Assembly (NCBI RefSeq): GCF_030813915.1
Contig: NZ_JAUSUJ010000005.1
Location: forward strand, 1-64,000
Source of the DNA: Rhodoplanes tepidamans
Lineage (GTDB): Bacteria; Pseudomonadota; Alphaproteobacteria; Rhizobiales; Xanthobacteraceae
Reading direction: 5' to 3'
DNA: 64,000 bases
Part shown: positions 53,737 to 64,000 of the stretch, in pieces
How the letters are laid out: every line of letters begins with the position of its first letter
Position numbering within the stretch: position 1 is the first letter of the stretch
Program-made: the position numbers and the translations under genes
Notes under the pieces: generated by a model
The model's database searches: none
The model's input: the letters and a program-made list of their open reading frames with translations, nothing else
What the model was told of the DNA's origin: nothing

Positions 53737-54729
53737 ATGCAACAGCGTCAGCTCGGACACACCGGCCCCACCGTCTCGGCCCTCGGGCTCGGCTGCATGG
53801 GCATGTCGGCCTTCTACGGCCCGGCCGACCGTGCGGAGAGCCTCGCCACCATCCAGGCCGCGCTCGACGCCGGGGTCACGCTGCTCGACACCGGCGATTT
53901 CTACGGCATGGGCCACAACGAGCTGCTGATCGCCGAAGCTCTGAAGCAGGTGCCGCGCGACAGGGTGCGGATCAGCGTGAAGTTCGGCGCCCAGCGCAGC
54001 CCCGACGGCAGCTGGCTCGGCTACGACGCGCGGCCCGCCGCCGTGAAGACGGCCCTGGCCTACACGCTGCAGCGGCTCGGCACCGACCATGTCGACGTCT
54101 ACCGCCCGGCCCGGCTCGACACGGCCGTGCCGATCGAGGAGACGGTGGGCGCCATCGCGGACATGGTGAAGGCCGGCCATGTGCGGCACATCGGCCTCTC
54201 CGAGGTCGGCGCCGCGACGATCCGGCGGGCCGCCGCCGTCCACCCGATCTGCGACCTGCAGATCGAGTACTCGCTGATCTCGCGCGGCATCGAGGAGACC
54301 ATCCTGCCGACGCTGCGCCAGCTCGGCATCGGGGTCACGGCCTACGGCGTGCTGTCGCGCGGCCTGATCAGCGGCCACTGGACGAAGGAGGCTGCGTCGG
54401 CGGCCGACTTCCGGGCCCACAGCCCGCGTTTCCAGGGCGACAATGCCGACCGCAACCTCGCCCTGGTCGAGGCGCTGCGAACGGTCGCCGAGGCCCGCGG
54501 CATCACCGTGGCCCAGGCGGCGATCGCCTGGGTGGCGGCACAGGGGCCGGACATCGTCCCGCTGGTCGGGGCGCGGCGCCGCGACCGCCTCGCCGAGGCG
54601 CTGGGCAGCCTCGACGTGACGCTGTCGGCCGACGACCTCGCGGCGATCGAGCGGGCCGTGCCGAAGGGGGCCGCCGCCGGCGCGCGCTACGCCGAGGCGC
54701 AGATGGCGGTGCTCGACTCCGAGCGGTGA
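53737..54729 (+). CDS. aldo/keto reductase (AKR13-like)
   Basis: 330-aa TIM-barrel oxidoreductase using NADPH. The opening [20 protein letters not shown] is typical of AKR8/AKR13 proteins. Asp (LLDTGDFYG), Tyr of the same loop and Lys (ISVKFG) of the catalytic tetrad are present. The fourth position, usually His, reads [10 protein letters not shown], a substitution common in this subfamily. GGAGA lies upstream of the ATG. Divergently transcribed from a LysR gene, which likely responds to the substrate. Confidence 0.9.
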   Translation: MQQRQLGHTGPTVSALGLGCMGMSAFYGPADRAESLATIQAALDAGVTLLDTGDFYGMGHNELLIAEALKQVPRDRVRISVKFGAQRSPDGSWLGYDARPAAVKTALAYTLQRLGTDHVDVYRPARLDTAVPIEETVGAIADMVKAGHVRHIGLSEVGAATIRRAAAVHPICDLQIEYSLISRGIEETILPTLRQLGIGVTAYGVLSRGLISGHWTKEAASAADFRAHSPRFQGDNADRNLALVEALRTVAEARGITVAQAAIAWVAAQGPDIVPLVGARRRDRLAEALGSLDVTLSADDLAAIERAVPKGAAAGARYAEAQMAVLDSER

Positions 54730-54947
54730 CGGAAGCGGCGGTCGAAGGCCGGCGGGGACGCCCCCGGCTTCGACCGGACCCGCGCCGAACGCGGATCGGC
54801 GCCGGACGGGCATGGCTCCCCTGCACCGCAAAGCGCCTCTCGCGGCACCGATCCGGCGAAAGAATTTACCTTCTCTCGTTACAACCAGAAAATTGCAAAG
54901 ATGCGAGCGCTCCCGCACGGCGGCGCTCGACGGCGAAAGGATCCCGC

Positions 54948-56915
54948 ATGACGTTTCGGCTACGTCTCACTCACAAGATCGCGGGCCTCGGGGCGCTCGG
55001 GATCGTCGGGCTGTTCATCGTCGCGGGCCTGTATTTCGCCGGAAACGCCACCCAGTCGCAGTTCCGCCTGGCCGCCGAGGACGCGCGCGCCATCGGTCGC
55101 AGCGCCGACCGCCTGCTCGTGCGGCTCCTCGACATCCGCCGCGCCGAGAAGGACTTCCTGCTGCGCAAGGACGAGCAGTATGTGCGCCGCCACGCCGAGC
55201 TGAGCCGGTCGATCGGCGACGAGATCGCCGCTCTTCAGACCATGACGGCCGCCGCCGGCGGCACGATCCGGGGCGATCTCGAGGCGGTCCGGACCGGCTT
55301 CGAGACCTATGCGCGCCACTTCGCCGACCTCGCGGCCGCCCGCACCGCCCTCGGCCTCGACGAGAATGCCGGGCTGGAAGGGCGGCTGCGCAAGTCGGTG
55401 CACGCCATCGAGACCCGGCTCCGCAGCCTCGACGAGCCGCGGCTCACCGTCACCATGCTGATGATGCGCCGTCACGAGAAGGACTTCATGCTGCGCGGCG
55501 ACCCGCGCTACGGCGACGAGATGAAGGCGCGCGCGACCGAGTTCCGCTCGCGGCTGGCCGCCTCCGCCGTGCCGGAGACCGTGCGGGCCGACCTTCTGGC
55601 GATGCTCGACGCCTACCAGACCGACGTCCTCGCCTGGATGGCGGAGGCCGGCCGCGCCGCCGCGGCGCAGAAGCGGGTGTCCGAGGCCTTCGCCGGGATC
55701 GAGCCGCGGTTCGACGCCATCCACCGGGCGCTCGACCAGGCCCGCGCCGCCAGCGAAGGCGCCGAGACGGCCTCGCGCACCGAGACCGGCCGGCTGATGC
55801 AGATCGCCATCGTGGTCGTCACGCTCGGCGTCGGCGTGATTGCTTTCCTGATCGCCCGCGCCGTGTCGCGGCCGCTGTCGGCCATGACCTCGGGCATGCA
55901 GCGGCTGGCGGCAGGCGACTTCGACGTCGCGCTGCCGGGCCTGGCGCGCGCCGACGAGATCGGCGACATCGCCCGCGCCGTCGAGGTGTTCAAGGTCGAG
56001 GCACAGGACCGATCGCGGCGCGAGGCGATGGCCCAGGCCGAACAGGAACGGGCCTTCGCGGCCGAGCGCAGGGCCGACATGGTCCGGCTCGCCGATCGGT
56101 TCGAGGCGACGGTGGGCGGCATCATCGGCACGGTGTCGTCGGCGGCGACCGAGCTGGAGGCGACCGCGACGACGCTCACCCGCACGGCCGACACCACCCA
56201 GCAGATGTCGGCGACCGTCAGCTCCGCTTCGGAGGAAGCCTCCACCAACGTCCAGGCGGTCGCCGCCGCGACCAACGAAATGTCCTCGTCGATCGGCGAG
56301 ATCTCGCGTCAGGTGCAGGCGTCGAGCCGGATCGCCGACGAGGCCGTCACCCAGGCCGCCAAGACCGACGCACGGGTGAACGAGTTGTCCCAGGCCGCCA
56401 CCCGCATCGGCGACGTGGTCGAGATGATCACCGCCATCGCCGAGCAGACCAATCTGCTGGCCCTCAACGCCACCATCGAGGCGGCCCGCGCCGGCGAGAC
56501 CGGCAAGGGCTTCGCCGTGGTTGCCGCCGAGGTGAAGGCGCTGGCCGGCCAGACCGCCAAGGCGACCGGCGAAATCTCCGCCCAGATCGCGGCCATGCAG
56601 GCGGCGACCCGGGACTCGGTGTCGGCGATCCGGGAGATCTCGGGCACGATCGGGCAGATCGCCGAGGTCGCGTCGGCGATCGCCGCCGCCGTCGAGGAGC
56701 AGGGCGCCGCGACCGCGGAGATCTCGCGCAACATCCAGCAGGCGGCGGCCGGAACCACGCAGGTGGCCGCGACCATCATCCAGGTGAGCCGCGGCGCCGA
56801 GGAGACGGGCGCCGCCTCGGGCGAGGTCCTGACCGCGGCCGGCCAGCTCGCCCTCGAAAGCAGCCAGCTCCGCACCGAGGTCGAGAAGTTCCTCGCCACC
56901 GTGCGGGCGGCCTGA
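54948..56915 (+). CDS. methyl-accepting chemotaxis protein with HBM-like sensor
   Basis: 655-aa chemoreceptor. TM1 (about 10-31), a periplasmic helical sensor of about 250 residues with two repeated halves ([19 protein letters not shown] and [19 protein letters not shown]), TM2 (about 284-305), HAMP ([21 protein letters not shown]) and a signalling tip with [37 protein letters not shown]. The doubled EKDFxLR motif fits the helical bimodular (HBM) sensor fold, which binds organic acids in other bacteria. AAAGGA precedes the ATG. No che genes are in the window. Confidence 0.92.
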   Translation: MTFRLRLTHKIAGLGALGIVGLFIVAGLYFAGNATQSQFRLAAEDARAIGRSADRLLVRLLDIRRAEKDFLLRKDEQYVRRHAELSRSIGDEIAALQTMTAAAGGTIRGDLEAVRTGFETYARHFADLAAARTALGLDENAGLEGRLRKSVHAIETRLRSLDEPRLTVTMLMMRRHEKDFMLRGDPRYGDEMKARATEFRSRLAASAVPETVRADLLAMLDAYQTDVLAWMAEAGRAAAAQKRVSEAFAGIEPRFDAIHRALDQARAASEGAETASRTETGRLMQIAIVVVTLGVGVIAFLIARAVSRPLSAMTSGMQRLAAGDFDVALPGLARADEIGDIARAVEVFKVEAQDRSRREAMAQAEQERAFAAERRADMVRLADRFEATVGGIIGTVSSAATELEATATTLTRTADTTQQMSATVSSASEEASTNVQAVAAATNEMSSSIGEISRQVQASSRIADEAVTQAAKTDARVNELSQAATRIGDVVEMITAIAEQTNLLALNATIEAARAGETGKGFAVVAAEVKALAGQTAKATGEISAQIAAMQAATRDSVSAIREISGTIGQIAEVASAIAAAVEEQGAATAEISRNIQQAAAGTTQVAATIIQVSRGAEETGAASGEVLTAAGQLALESSQLRTEVEKFLATVRAA

Positions 56916-57159
56916 TCCGCCGCGCCGCCGGCCCGACGACGATCGCGAAGACCAGGCGGCCGGCGGCCCTCGCCGGCCGCACGGGCCGGTTTCCAACTTC
57001 GCAGTGGTCGAGCGCCGCGTGGCCTGTCACATGCATGGGTTCCGCCCCCGTCGGAGGTCGACCCGTGCCCGCCCGTTCCGCGCTCCTGCGCCGCCTGCCC
57101 GCCCCTACCCTGCCCCGCCCGGCCGTGTCCATGCCGGCCCCGTTCCGGGCGGCCCGCTG

Positions 57160-58530
57160 ATGGCCGCGTGGAAATCGGCCGTCGTCGCCGTCCCGGTGAT
57201 CGCGCTGGCGATCGCGGCCGCGGTCCAGCACGCCGGCGGCGGCCACAGCCTGTGGCTCGCCTTCTTCGTCGTCCTGGCGACCGTGCTGATGTGGGCGACC
57301 CGGGTGGTCCCCGAATATCTCGCCGCCTTCGTGTTCTTCGTGATCTGCGCCATCGGGCTCGTGGCGCCCGCCTCGGTGTTCCTGTCCGGCTTCACCGGGC
57401 CGGCCGCGTGGCTCGTCTTCTCCGGCTCGGTGATCGGCGCCTCGCTCGGCCACACCGGTCTCGCCGACCGGCTCGGCGCCAGGCTCGCGGCGATCGCCAA
57501 CGGCTCGTTCCGGGCCGTGATCGCCCGGGTCGCCGTGTTCGGCACCGCGCTCGCCTTCCTGATGCCGTCCGGCATGGGCCGAATCTTCCTGCTGGCGCCG
57601 CTGCTCGCCGCCTTTGCGCAGCGCGCCGGCCTGCCGAAAGGCTCGCGCGGCCGCGCCGGCGTGATGCTGGCCGGCCTCTACGGCACGTTCTTTCCGGCAA
57701 TGGGCATCCTGCCCGCCAACGTGCCCAACAACGTGCTGGCCGGCCTGCTCGAGACCACCGGCCTCGGGGTGCCGAGTTTCTCGGAATATCTGCTGCTGCA
57801 CTTTCCGGTGATCGGGATCGCCAAGCTCGCGCTGCTGATCGGGCTGCTCACCGTGATGTTCCGCGACGTCGCCCCGGTGCCGGCGCCGGAGACCGAACCG
57901 CCGCCCCCGATGACCACCGGCGAGAAGCGGCTCACCGCGCTGCTCGTCGCCACCATCGGCCTGTGGCTCACCGACAGCCTGCACGGCGTCTCGGCCACCT
58001 GGGTCGGCATGGCAGCCGCGGTGGTGTGCCTGTGGCCCGGCACCGGGCTCCTGCCGGCCAATCCGATGAAGAGCGTCGCCTTCGAGCCGATCGTCTACGT
58101 CGCCGGCGTGGTCGGTCTCGGCGCCGTGGTCGGCCATACCGGGCTCGGCACCAGGCTCGGCGAGCTGCTCGCCGGCGTCATCGCGCCGCTCGCCGGCAAT
58201 GCGGTCGCGAGCTATGTCGGGCTGGCCGCCATCGCGGCCGGGCTGGGGCCGCTGGTCACCGCGGTCGGCGTGCCGGCGATCCTCACCCCGATCGCGCCCG
58301 TGCTGGCGACCGCGACCGGGCTGCCGATCGCCACCGTGACGATGAGCCAGGTGCTCGGCTTCTCGACCATCTTCCTGCCCTACCAGGCGCCGCCGCTCGC
58401 CGTCGCCGTGCAGATCGGCGCGCTGCCGGTCCGCGAGGCGGTGCGGGCCTGCCTGGCACTGGCGCTGCTCACCATCCTGCTGCTGTGGCCGCTCGACGTC
58501 CTGTGGTGGATGCTGCTCGGACGGCTGTGA
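57160..58530 (+). CDS. DASS/SLC13-type anion transporter
   Basis: 456-aa inner-membrane transporter with about 11-12 hydrophobic segments, resembling the divalent anion:Na+ symporter family (SLC13, CitT/DASS). Two repeat-like halves are apparent: FVFFVICAIGLVAPASVFLSGFTGPAAWLVFSGSVIGASL and AFEPIVYVAGVVGLGAVVGHTG. A dicarboxylate, sulfate or similar anion is the likely substrate. ATG 57160 was picked to give a normal N-terminal helix; no strong ribosome site is seen. It is flanked by two chemoreceptors. Confidence 0.8.
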   Translation: MAAWKSAVVAVPVIALAIAAAVQHAGGGHSLWLAFFVVLATVLMWATRVVPEYLAAFVFFVICAIGLVAPASVFLSGFTGPAAWLVFSGSVIGASLGHTGLADRLGARLAAIANGSFRAVIARVAVFGTALAFLMPSGMGRIFLLAPLLAAFAQRAGLPKGSRGRAGVMLAGLYGTFFPAMGILPANVPNNVLAGLLETTGLGVPSFSEYLLLHFPVIGIAKLALLIGLLTVMFRDVAPVPAPETEPPPPMTTGEKRLTALLVATIGLWLTDSLHGVSATWVGMAAAVVCLWPGTGLLPANPMKSVAFEPIVYVAGVVGLGAVVGHTGLGTRLGELLAGVIAPLAGNAVASYVGLAAIAAGLGPLVTAVGVPAILTPIAPVLATATGLPIATVTMSQVLGFSTIFLPYQAPPLAVAVQIGALPVREAVRACLALALLTILLLWPLDVLWWMLLGRL

Positions 58531-58572
58531 GCCGCCCGGCCGTTGCGGCGGGCCGCCGCTGCAGCGGCGGCC

Positions 58573-60588
58573 TCAGGCGACCTTGGCCAGGAACTCGTCG
58601 ACCGAGGCCTGGAGGTTGCGGGCGGCGCCGGCGAGCTCGCCGGTCGCGCCCAGAACCTCGCCGGCGGAGCGGCTCGCTTCGCCGATCGCCCCCGTTACGG
58701 TGGTGATGTTGCCGGCGAGGCTGCTGGCACCGGCCGCCGCCTGGGCGACGTTGCGCGAGATCTCGTTGGTGGCCGCGCCCTGCTCCTCGATGGTCGCGGC
58801 GATCGAGCCGGTGAAACGGCCGATCTCGTCCATGGTCGCGGTGATGCGGCCGATCGCCTCCACCGCCTCGCCGGTCGAGGTCTGAATGCCGGCGACCTGG
58901 GAGGCGATGTCCTCGGTCGCCTTGCCGGTCTGGCTCGCCAGCGTCTTCACCTCGGAGGCGACCACCGCGAAGCCCTTGCCGGCCTCGCCGGCGCGGGCCG
59001 CCTCGATGGTGGCGTTGAGAGCGAGGAGGTTGGTCTGCTCGGCGATCGCCTTGATCAGACCGACGACGTCGCCGATGCGGTGCGCCGCCTGGGCCAGCGT
59101 GGCAACCTGCTGGTTGGAGCGGTTGGCGAGCGCCGTCGCCTCGGAGACCACCTTGTTGGCCTGGTGGACCTGGCGGCCGATCTCGGCCACCGAGGAGCCG
59201 AGCTCGTCGGCCGCCGAGGCGACGCTCGACACGTTCTCGGCCGCCTGCTCGGAGGCCTGGGCGGCGTCGCCGGCCTGCTGGGTGGCCGAGGCCGCGACGG
59301 TGTCGAGGGACGACGCGGTGCCTTCGAGCTTCCTCACGCTGGTGTCGACCGCGGCGAGCACGTCGCGCACCTGCCCCCGGAACGCGGCGATCAGGCTCTC
59401 GACGTGCTTCTGGCGGGCGGTCTGGTCGGCGCGGGCGCGGTCCTCGGCAGCCATGCGCTCGATCGCCGAGACGCGGAAAACCTCGATGGAGCGCGCCATG
59501 GCGCCGAACTCGTCGGTCCGATCGATGTTCGGCACCGTGATGTCGTAGCGGCCGTCGCGCATCTCTCCCATGGCACTCGACAGCCCGCCGATCAGATCCC
59601 GGATGGTGCGCAGGACGATGCGGCTCATCACCACGACGGCCAGGATGGCGCCGACCGTGAGGACGAAATAGAGGACGATGTTCCACCATGCGTTCGACAG
59701 CCGGCGGTCGGCTTCGGCGACGCTGCCGTCGAGGCTCGCCGAGATTAGCTTGGACATCGTCGGAAGGAGCACCTGGTTGACGGCATCCCAGGCCTTGACG
59801 TCGGCCTCCGAGGCCTTCTGGCCGGCGTTCTTCAGCGCCAGCGCCTGCAGCTCCGCATAGCGGCTGCCGTTGGCCCGCAGGAACTCACGATACTGCGCGA
59901 CGACGTCGGGCAGCGCGTAATCCTCGAGAAGACGGCCGTAGCTGCCCTGGTGGGCGGCCGCTTCGGTCAGCATCAGGAAGGCCGGCCCGGGCAGGCCGCC
60001 TTCGCGCAGCGCGCGCTCGCCGTTGTTGCGCGAGACCAGGCTCGCGCTGTTGTACTTGAGCAGGGCGAACAGGCCGAGGATGCGACGCGACAGCCCGTCC
60101 TCGGCGGTCACCACGGCGGTGCGACCGATCAGCTCGATGCCGATGCCGGCCAGCGGCGCCCGGAACGCCGGGATGTCGGACAGAGCAGCGGACTTGGCGT
60201 CCATGCGGGCGCGGTGCCCCGCCTGCTGGCCGAGCCGCTCGTCGATGGCGCGCAGATAACCGCGGATCGCCGGGTCCTCCGGCGCCACCGCGGCGACCGT
60301 GTCCTGCAGCGCCTTGTAGCTCTGGTCGGTCGACCGGCGCTGTGCGTCGAGCGCCGCCTTGTCGGTGCGGCCGAGCAGCCACTCGCGCTCCGCCGCCCCT
60401 TCGGCCGGAAACCCGAAGGCGACGAACCGGGTCACCGAGACGGCGAGCTGCAGCATCCGGTCCGCCTCGGACAGGGCAGCGTATTTGAGCCACTGCTCGT
60501 AGGTGAGACGGCCGGCGAACAGCGTCAGCACCAGAACCGGGACGATGCTGACGATGAGGAGAAGCTTGGCGAAGGGGATGCTGCGCAC
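58573..60588 (-). CDS. methyl-accepting chemotaxis protein, possible NIT sensor
   Basis: 671-aa chemoreceptor with TM1 (about 8-26), a large periplasmic helical sensor (about 27-305) that resembles the NIT nitrate/nitrite-sensing type, TM2 (about 306-328), HAMP ([31 protein letters not shown]) and a signalling domain with [37 protein letters not shown]. The start is a GTG at 60588; no ATG nearby would keep TM1. It ends 42 bp from the transporter on the opposite strand. Sensor assignment is tentative. Confidence 0.88.
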   Translation of the reverse strand: MRSIPFAKLLLIVSIVPVLVLTLFAGRLTYEQWLKYAALSEADRMLQLAVSVTRFVAFGFPAEGAAEREWLLGRTDKAALDAQRRSTDQSYKALQDTVAAVAPEDPAIRGYLRAIDERLGQQAGHRARMDAKSAALSDIPAFRAPLAGIGIELIGRTAVVTAEDGLSRRILGLFALLKYNSASLVSRNNGERALREGGLPGPAFLMLTEAAAHQGSYGRLLEDYALPDVVAQYREFLRANGSRYAELQALALKNAGQKASEADVKAWDAVNQVLLPTMSKLISASLDGSVAEADRRLSNAWWNIVLYFVLTVGAILAVVVMSRIVLRTIRDLIGGLSSAMGEMRDGRYDITVPNIDRTDEFGAMARSIEVFRVSAIERMAAEDRARADQTARQKHVESLIAAFRGQVRDVLAAVDTSVRKLEGTASSLDTVAASATQQAGDAAQASEQAAENVSSVASAADELGSSVAEIGRQVHQANKVVSEATALANRSNQQVATLAQAAHRIGDVVGLIKAIAEQTNLLALNATIEAARAGEAGKGFAVVASEVKTLASQTGKATEDIASQVAGIQTSTGEAVEAIGRITATMDEIGRFTGSIAATIEEQGAATNEISRNVAQAAAGASSLAGNITTVTGAIGEASRSAGEVLGATGELAGAARNLQASVDEFLAKVA

Positions 60589-60736
60589 GGCTCTGACGAC
60601 CTCGGCTGGCGGGGGCCCCGAGATCTATAGGCCGCAGAGGTAAATGAACCCCTGCCACCAAGCCGTGCTGCGGATTGCGACCACCCACGATGTGGTGCGG
60701 TCCGGCCGCCAGGACCGGCACCGCTGCCGCGGCGGA

Positions 60737-61000
60737 TCACTCCGCCTGGATCAGCGTGGCGACGCAGTCGACCGGGTCGTAGACCGAGACCTGCAGCACC
60801 GGAAAGCTCTTCTTGATCACGCGGCCGGCCTGCTCGGCGGCCTCGATGGTCGGGAACGACCGCTTGGTCTGGCGGTCGACCTGGAGCAGGTAGCGGCCGG
60901 TCTCGGGCTGGTGGCGCTGCGATCGCGTCTCGGCCGCGGCGGCAGCCGGCTCCGGAGCCACGAGCTTCGTGAGGGTCTTGCCCCCCGCGCGGGTCGCCAT
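60737..61000 (-). CDS. small conserved hypothetical protein, 87 aa
   Basis: 87-aa soluble protein not recognised by family. A Lys/Ala-rich disordered start is followed by an alpha-beta part (GRYLLQVDRQTKRSFPTIEAAEQAGRVIKKSFPVLQVSVYDPVDCVATLI) which looks like a compact single domain. An AAGGA site precedes the ATG at 61000 with a 9-bp gap. Between a chemoreceptor and tRNA-Ala, both on the minus strand. Confidence 0.7.
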   Translation of the reverse strand: MATRAGGKTLTKLVAPEPAAAAAETRSQRHQPETGRYLLQVDRQTKRSFPTIEAAEQAGRVIKKSFPVLQVSVYDPVDCVATLIQAE

Positions 61001-61187
61001 GTGTGGAATTCCTTCACAAGAGTCCAAGAGGGCAGGTCTGTCGCGGCGCGGCCAGCCGAACCTGGTCCGGCGGGGAAACGACGCATCACGACATACGAAC
61101 ACAATGCCGACCGGCTCGGCGACAGACACCCGCTCCGCGCCGTATGGCTGCGGATCGACGCTGCGCGACGGATCGGACCGGATGGGA

Positions 61188-61263
61188 TGGTGGAGCCGAG
61201 GGGATTTGAACCCCTGACCTCCGCAGTGCGATTGCGGCGCTCTCCCAACTGAGCTACGGCCCC
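61188..61263 (-). tRNA. tRNA-Ala (anticodon CGC)
   Basis: A 76-nt minus-strand tRNA with encoded CCA. The acceptor stem starts GGGGCCG and pairs with CGGCTCC, including the G3-U70 wobble that identifies alanine tRNAs. The anticodon stem CCGCA/TGCGG encloses the loop ATCGCAC, anticodon CGC, reading GCG, a heavily used codon in this high-GC genome. The T arm contains GGTTCAAATCC. No intron, no attachment site evidence beside it. Confidence 0.96.
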
Positions 61264-61627
61264 GCCGCTCGCGGCCGCAAGGGCGGCGAGCCATCAGGTG
61301 GCGCCATTTACGGGTCCGGTCCGGATGGTGTCAAGGATTGTCGGGGGCCTGTGCAGGAAGTCTCTCCGGCGTGGCTTCCGCGCCTCGCCGGCACCGCCTG
61401 CAGGCGCGGGCCGCCGACCGGATCGGGCGAATCGCCCGCCGGCGGGCCGATCACGTGCCGCCGGCCGGGACTCTCCCCGGTTACGACGGACCGCCGGTGA
61501 AGGACGTTTACCAGCGGCGTTCTTGGGCCTTGCCGGTGCGGGACCGGGACGGTACACGTCGCTCGGCCCGGGCCCGCCGCATCCGCGCGCCGCCGGCGCA
61601 TTGCGATCACCCGACGAGACCCGAGAG
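61264..61627. other. intergenic region between tRNA-Ala and yggT
   Basis: 364 bp in which I find no gene; open frames are Arg/Pro-rich shadows. It should contain the tRNA promoter (leftward) and the promoter of the yggT-DUF167-folD operon (rightward). No clear palindrome apart from short GC words. Confidence 0.5.
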
Positions 61628-61918
61628 ATGATTGAATTCCTAGGTTTCATCAGCACGCTGCTGACGCTGTACGTCTACATCCTGATCGCTTCGGCGGTGC
61701 TGAGCTGGCTGATCGCGTTCAACGTCGTCAACACGCGCAACCAGGCCGTGTCGGTCATCGGCGAGTTCCTGTACCGGATCACCGAGCCGGTGCTGCGGCC
61801 GATCCGGCGGGTGATGCCGGATCTGGGCGGCATCGACATCTCGCCCGTCATCATCATCCTGGTGATCTTCTTCATCCAGTCGGTGATCCTGCCGAACCTC
61901 GCCCGGGCGCTGGTGTGA
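61628..61918 (+). CDS. YggT family membrane protein
   Basis: 96-aa inner-membrane protein of the YggT family (YlmG in cyanobacteria), with two TM helices (about 8-30 and 70-92) separated by [23 protein letters not shown], the family signature loop. The function is not settled; links to cell division and osmotic balance have been proposed in other organisms. Its stop overlaps the GTG of the DUF167 gene, a pairing with yggU that is widely conserved. Confidence 0.93.
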   Translation: MIEFLGFISTLLTLYVYILIASAVLSWLIAFNVVNTRNQAVSVIGEFLYRITEPVLRPIRRVMPDLGGIDISPVIIILVIFFIQSVILPNLARALV

Positions 61919-62280
61919 CCGAGCCCGCGGCCGCCTCGTCGGCCGATTCGCCGGCCGAGTCGGGGTCTCCCTGGGTTGCGGCGCCGGACGGGCTGGTGGT
62001 GACGGTGCGCCTGACCCCGCGGGGCGGCCGCGACGCCTTCGACGGCGTCGAGCGGCTCGCCGACGGTCGCGCCGTGCTGAAGGCGCGGGTGCGGGCCGCC
62101 CCGACCGAGGGCGAGGCCAACGCCGCGCTGATCAAGCTGTTTTCCAGGGCCCTGAAGGTGCCGGCCCGCGCCGTCGCGCTCACCGCCGGCGACACCTCCC
62201 GCATCAAGCGAATCAAGATCGCGGGCCCGTCCGCCGTCCTCGCCGACGCGCTCGCCCGCCTGTCCGGAGTCTCCGCATGA
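61915..62280 (+). CDS. DUF167 (YggU) family protein
   Basis: 121-aa small cytosolic protein with a DUF167 alpha/beta fold: [48 protein letters not shown]. An N-terminal extension of about 22 Ala/Ser-rich residues precedes the fold. GTG start in a GTGA overlap with yggT, and an ATGA overlap with folD, so three genes are translationally coupled. Confidence 0.93.
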   Translation: MTEPAAASSADSPAESGSPWVAAPDGLVVTVRLTPRGGRDAFDGVERLADGRAVLKARVRAAPTEGEANAALIKLFSRALKVPARAVALTAGDTSRIKRIKIAGPSAVLADALARLSGVSA

Positions 62281-63161
62281 CTGCTCGTCTGATCGATGGA
62301 AAAGTGGCGTCCGAGGCCGTCCGGGCCTCCGTCGCCGCCGAGGTGGCCCGCCTCTCCGCCGCGCACGGACTCGTGCCCGGCCTCGCCGTGGTGCTGGTCG
62401 GCGACGATCCGGCGAGCGCGGCTTACGTGCGCAGCAAGGGCAAGCAGACGGTGGCCGCCGGGATGCGCTCGTTCGAGCACCGGCTGCCGGCGACCGCCAC
62501 CCAGGACGAGGTTCTCGACGTCGTCGCGAAGCTCAACGCCGATCCGGCCGTACACGGGATTCTCGTCCAGCTTCCGGTGCCGAAGCAGATCGACCCGCAT
62601 GCCGTGATCCTCGCCATCGATCCGCGCAAGGACGTGGACGGGCTGCACCCCTTCAGCGCAGGCCTGCTGGCGAGCGGGATGCCCGGCCTGGTGCCCTGCA
62701 CGCCGCTCGGCTGCCTGTACATGGCGAAGACCGTGCATCCCTCGCTCGACGGCCTGGAGGCCGTGGTGGTCGGCCGTTCGAACCTCGTCGGCAAGCCGGT
62801 GGCGCAACTGCTGCTGCGGGAGAACGCCACCGTCACGGTGGCGCATTCGAAGACCCGCGACCTGCCGGCCGTCTGCCGCCGGGCCGATCTCCTGATCGCC
62901 GCGGTCGGCCGGCCCGGCATGATCCGGGGCGACTGGATCAAGCCGGGCGCCACCGTGATCGACGTCGGCATCAACCGGGTGCCTACTCAGGACGGCAAGG
63001 GCCGGCTCGTCGGCGACGTCGCCTTCGACGAAGCCCTCCAGGTCGCCGGGGCCGTCACCCCGGTCCCGGGCGGCGTCGGGCTGATGACGGTGGCGTTCCT
63101 GCTGGTCAACACGGTCCGGGCCGCCTGCGCCGCAGCGGGATTGCCGGCGCCGACGATCTAG
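62277..63161 (+). CDS. folD: bifunctional methylenetetrahydrofolate dehydrogenase/cyclohydrolase
   Basis: 294-aa cytosolic enzyme of one-carbon metabolism that oxidises 5,10-methylene-THF with NADP+ and hydrolyses 5,10-methenyl-THF to 10-formyl-THF. Tyr50 and Lys54 of the catalytic YVRSK motif ([10 protein letters not shown]), the VQLPVP signature, the Asp-rich [11 protein letters not shown] loop and the NADP site [12 protein letters not shown] are all present, as is the C-terminal [12 protein letters not shown] motif. Length is typical. A hairpin with 9-bp arms follows downstream. Confidence 0.97.
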   Translation: MTARLIDGKVASEAVRASVAAEVARLSAAHGLVPGLAVVLVGDDPASAAYVRSKGKQTVAAGMRSFEHRLPATATQDEVLDVVAKLNADPAVHGILVQLPVPKQIDPHAVILAIDPRKDVDGLHPFSAGLLASGMPGLVPCTPLGCLYMAKTVHPSLDGLEAVVVGRSNLVGKPVAQLLLRENATVTVAHSKTRDLPAVCRRADLLIAAVGRPGMIRGDWIKPGATVIDVGINRVPTQDGKGRLVGDVAFDEALQVAGAVTPVPGGVGLMTVAFLLVNTVRAACAAAGLPAPTI

Positions 63162-63193
63162 AGAACTCTCGCCCGGGCACGGCCGACCCCTTC

Positions 63194-63216
63194 CCCTCTC
63201 CCCTCGCGGGAGAGGG
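63194..63216. repeat. hairpin downstream of folD
   Basis: CCCTCTCCC (63194-63202) and GGGAGAGGG (63208-63216) flank a CTCGC loop, 33 bp after the folD stop. The same arms occur at 16245-16265. It could be a terminator, but the lack of a T-tract and the second copy suggest a dispersed repeat. Confidence 0.6.
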
Positions 63217-63328
63217 TTCGGGATGCCTTGCCAAGCGCCGAGCCGCGAATTAGCACTCGCCCGTCACAATCGCGCCGGCCGGCGACGGCGGCTCTGTCCC
63301 GAACAATCGACCCCCTACAAGGCGAATC

Positions 63329-64000
63329 ATGGCGACGTACAAGCTCCTCCTGCTTCCCGGCGACGGCATCGGCACCGAGGTGATGGCCGAGGTGAAGCGA
63401 CTGATCGCCTGGATGAACCAGCACGGCCTCGGCACGTTCGAGACCGAGGAAGGGCTGGTCGGCGGCGCCGCCTACGACGCCGAGGGCGTCGCCATCTCGG
63501 ACGCCACCATGGCGCGGGCCCAGGCCTCCGACGCCGTGATCTTCGGCGCGGTCGGCGGGCCTAAATGGGCCGACGTGCCCTACGAGGCGCGGCCCGAGGC
63601 CGGCCTGCTGCGGCTGCGCAAGGACCTCGCGCTCTACGCCAATCTGCGCCCGGCGATCTGCTACCCGGCGCTCGCCGACGCCTCCTCGCTCAAGCGCGAG
63701 GTGGTCGACGGGCTCGACATCATGATCGTGCGGGAGCTCACCGGCGGCGTCTATTTCGGCGAGCCGAAGACCATCGTGGATCTCGGCAACGGCCAGAAGC
63801 GCGCCATCGACACCCAGGTCTACGACACCTACGAGATCGAGCGCATCGGCCGGGTCGCCTTCGAGCTGGCGCGCAAGCGCCGCAACAAGGTGGCGTCGAT
63901 GGAGAAGCGCAACGTCATGAAGTCCGGCGTGCTCTGGAACGAGGTGATGACCGCGCTCCACGCCCGCGAGTTCAAGGACGTCGAGCTCGAGCACGTGCTG
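63329..64000 (+). CDS. leuB: 3-isopropylmalate dehydrogenase (partial, 5' part)
   Basis: The first 224 codons of an about 370-aa leucine-biosynthesis enzyme; the gene runs off the window. It catalyses NAD+-dependent oxidative decarboxylation of 3-isopropylmalate. LLLPGDGIGTEV is the N-terminal loop, FGAVGGPKW and LRLRKDLALYANLRPA the substrate region (with Arg residues), and RELTGGVYFGEP the Tyr-containing catalytic loop. AAGGCG precedes the ATG. Confidence 0.97.
   Translation, partial: MATYKLLLLPGDGIGTEVMAEVKRLIAWMNQHGLGTFETEEGLVGGAAYDAEGVAISDATMARAQASDAVIFGAVGGPKWADVPYEARPEAGLLRLRKDLALYANLRPAICYPALADASSLKREVVDGLDIMIVRELTGGVYFGEPKTIVDLGNGQKRAIDTQVYDTYEIERIGRVAFELARKRRNKVASMEKRNVMKSGVLWNEVMTALHAREFKDVELEHVL

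Noticed and set aside
61188..61263. tRNA-Ala as a possible integration site for a genomic island
   Set aside because: No integrase, direct repeat of the tRNA 3' end, or composition shift is seen on either side; flanking genes are ordinary.

Overview
The window comes from a high-GC alphaproteobacterium, most likely order Hyphomicrobiales (Rhizobiales); the genus cannot be fixed from sequence alone. The grounds are very high GC, frequent GTG starts with 4-bp GTGA overlaps, a Rhizobiales-style Tad pilus locus, a DUF2336 gene, REP-like palindromes of the GTCATTCCGGGGC type, and operator-like motifs resembling the rhizobial Mur and Irr systems. I see no phage, insertion sequence, integrase, CRISPR array or rRNA operon. 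The window looks chromosomal, with metal homeostasis and surface/signalling loci.

Region 1 (1-13 kb, minus strand) is about metals. It opens with a heavy-metal RND pump served by two different periplasmic adaptors. An OprB-type porin and an outer-membrane barrel with a His cluster near its mature N-terminus follow, then a complete sitABCD-type Mn(II)/Fe(II) ABC importer. Two palindromes of the Fur/Mur family type lie upstream of sitA, and an Irr-box-like palindrome lies upstream of the barrel gene.

Region 2 (13-26 kb, minus strand) holds a tripartite multidrug pump operon (outer-membrane factor, adaptor, two MdtBC-type RND subunits), then bacterioferritin, an unusual bacterioferritin-associated ferredoxin with a long His-rich tail, a small DUF6790-type membrane protein, and tonB. 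Together with sitABCD this makes an iron/manganese neighbourhood.

Region 3 (26-30 kb) has a fumarase/aspartase-superfamily lyase and a group of four small uncharacterised proteins with a 736-bp stretch in which I find no gene.

Region 4 (29.6-48 kb, mostly minus) joins c-di-GMP signalling to surface structures: a membrane glycosyltransferase, two GGDEF-EAL proteins flanking a DUF2336 protein, and a Tad/Cpa pilus operon cpaB-cpaC-cpaD-cpaE-cpaF-tadB-tadC. A 6PGDH-like reductase and a TadD-like TPR lipoprotein lie upstream on the plus strand. No Flp pilin, prepilin peptidase or TadEFG gene is visible.

Region 5 (48-64 kb) is mixed: a TerB-like gene coupled to a short-chain dehydrogenase, a class I glutamine amidotransferase, a membrane sulfatase-superfamily enzyme, a divergent LysR regulator/aldo-keto reductase pair, two chemoreceptors, a DASS-type anion transporter, a small conserved protein, tRNA-Ala(CGC), a yggT-DUF167-folD operon and the 5' part of leuB.
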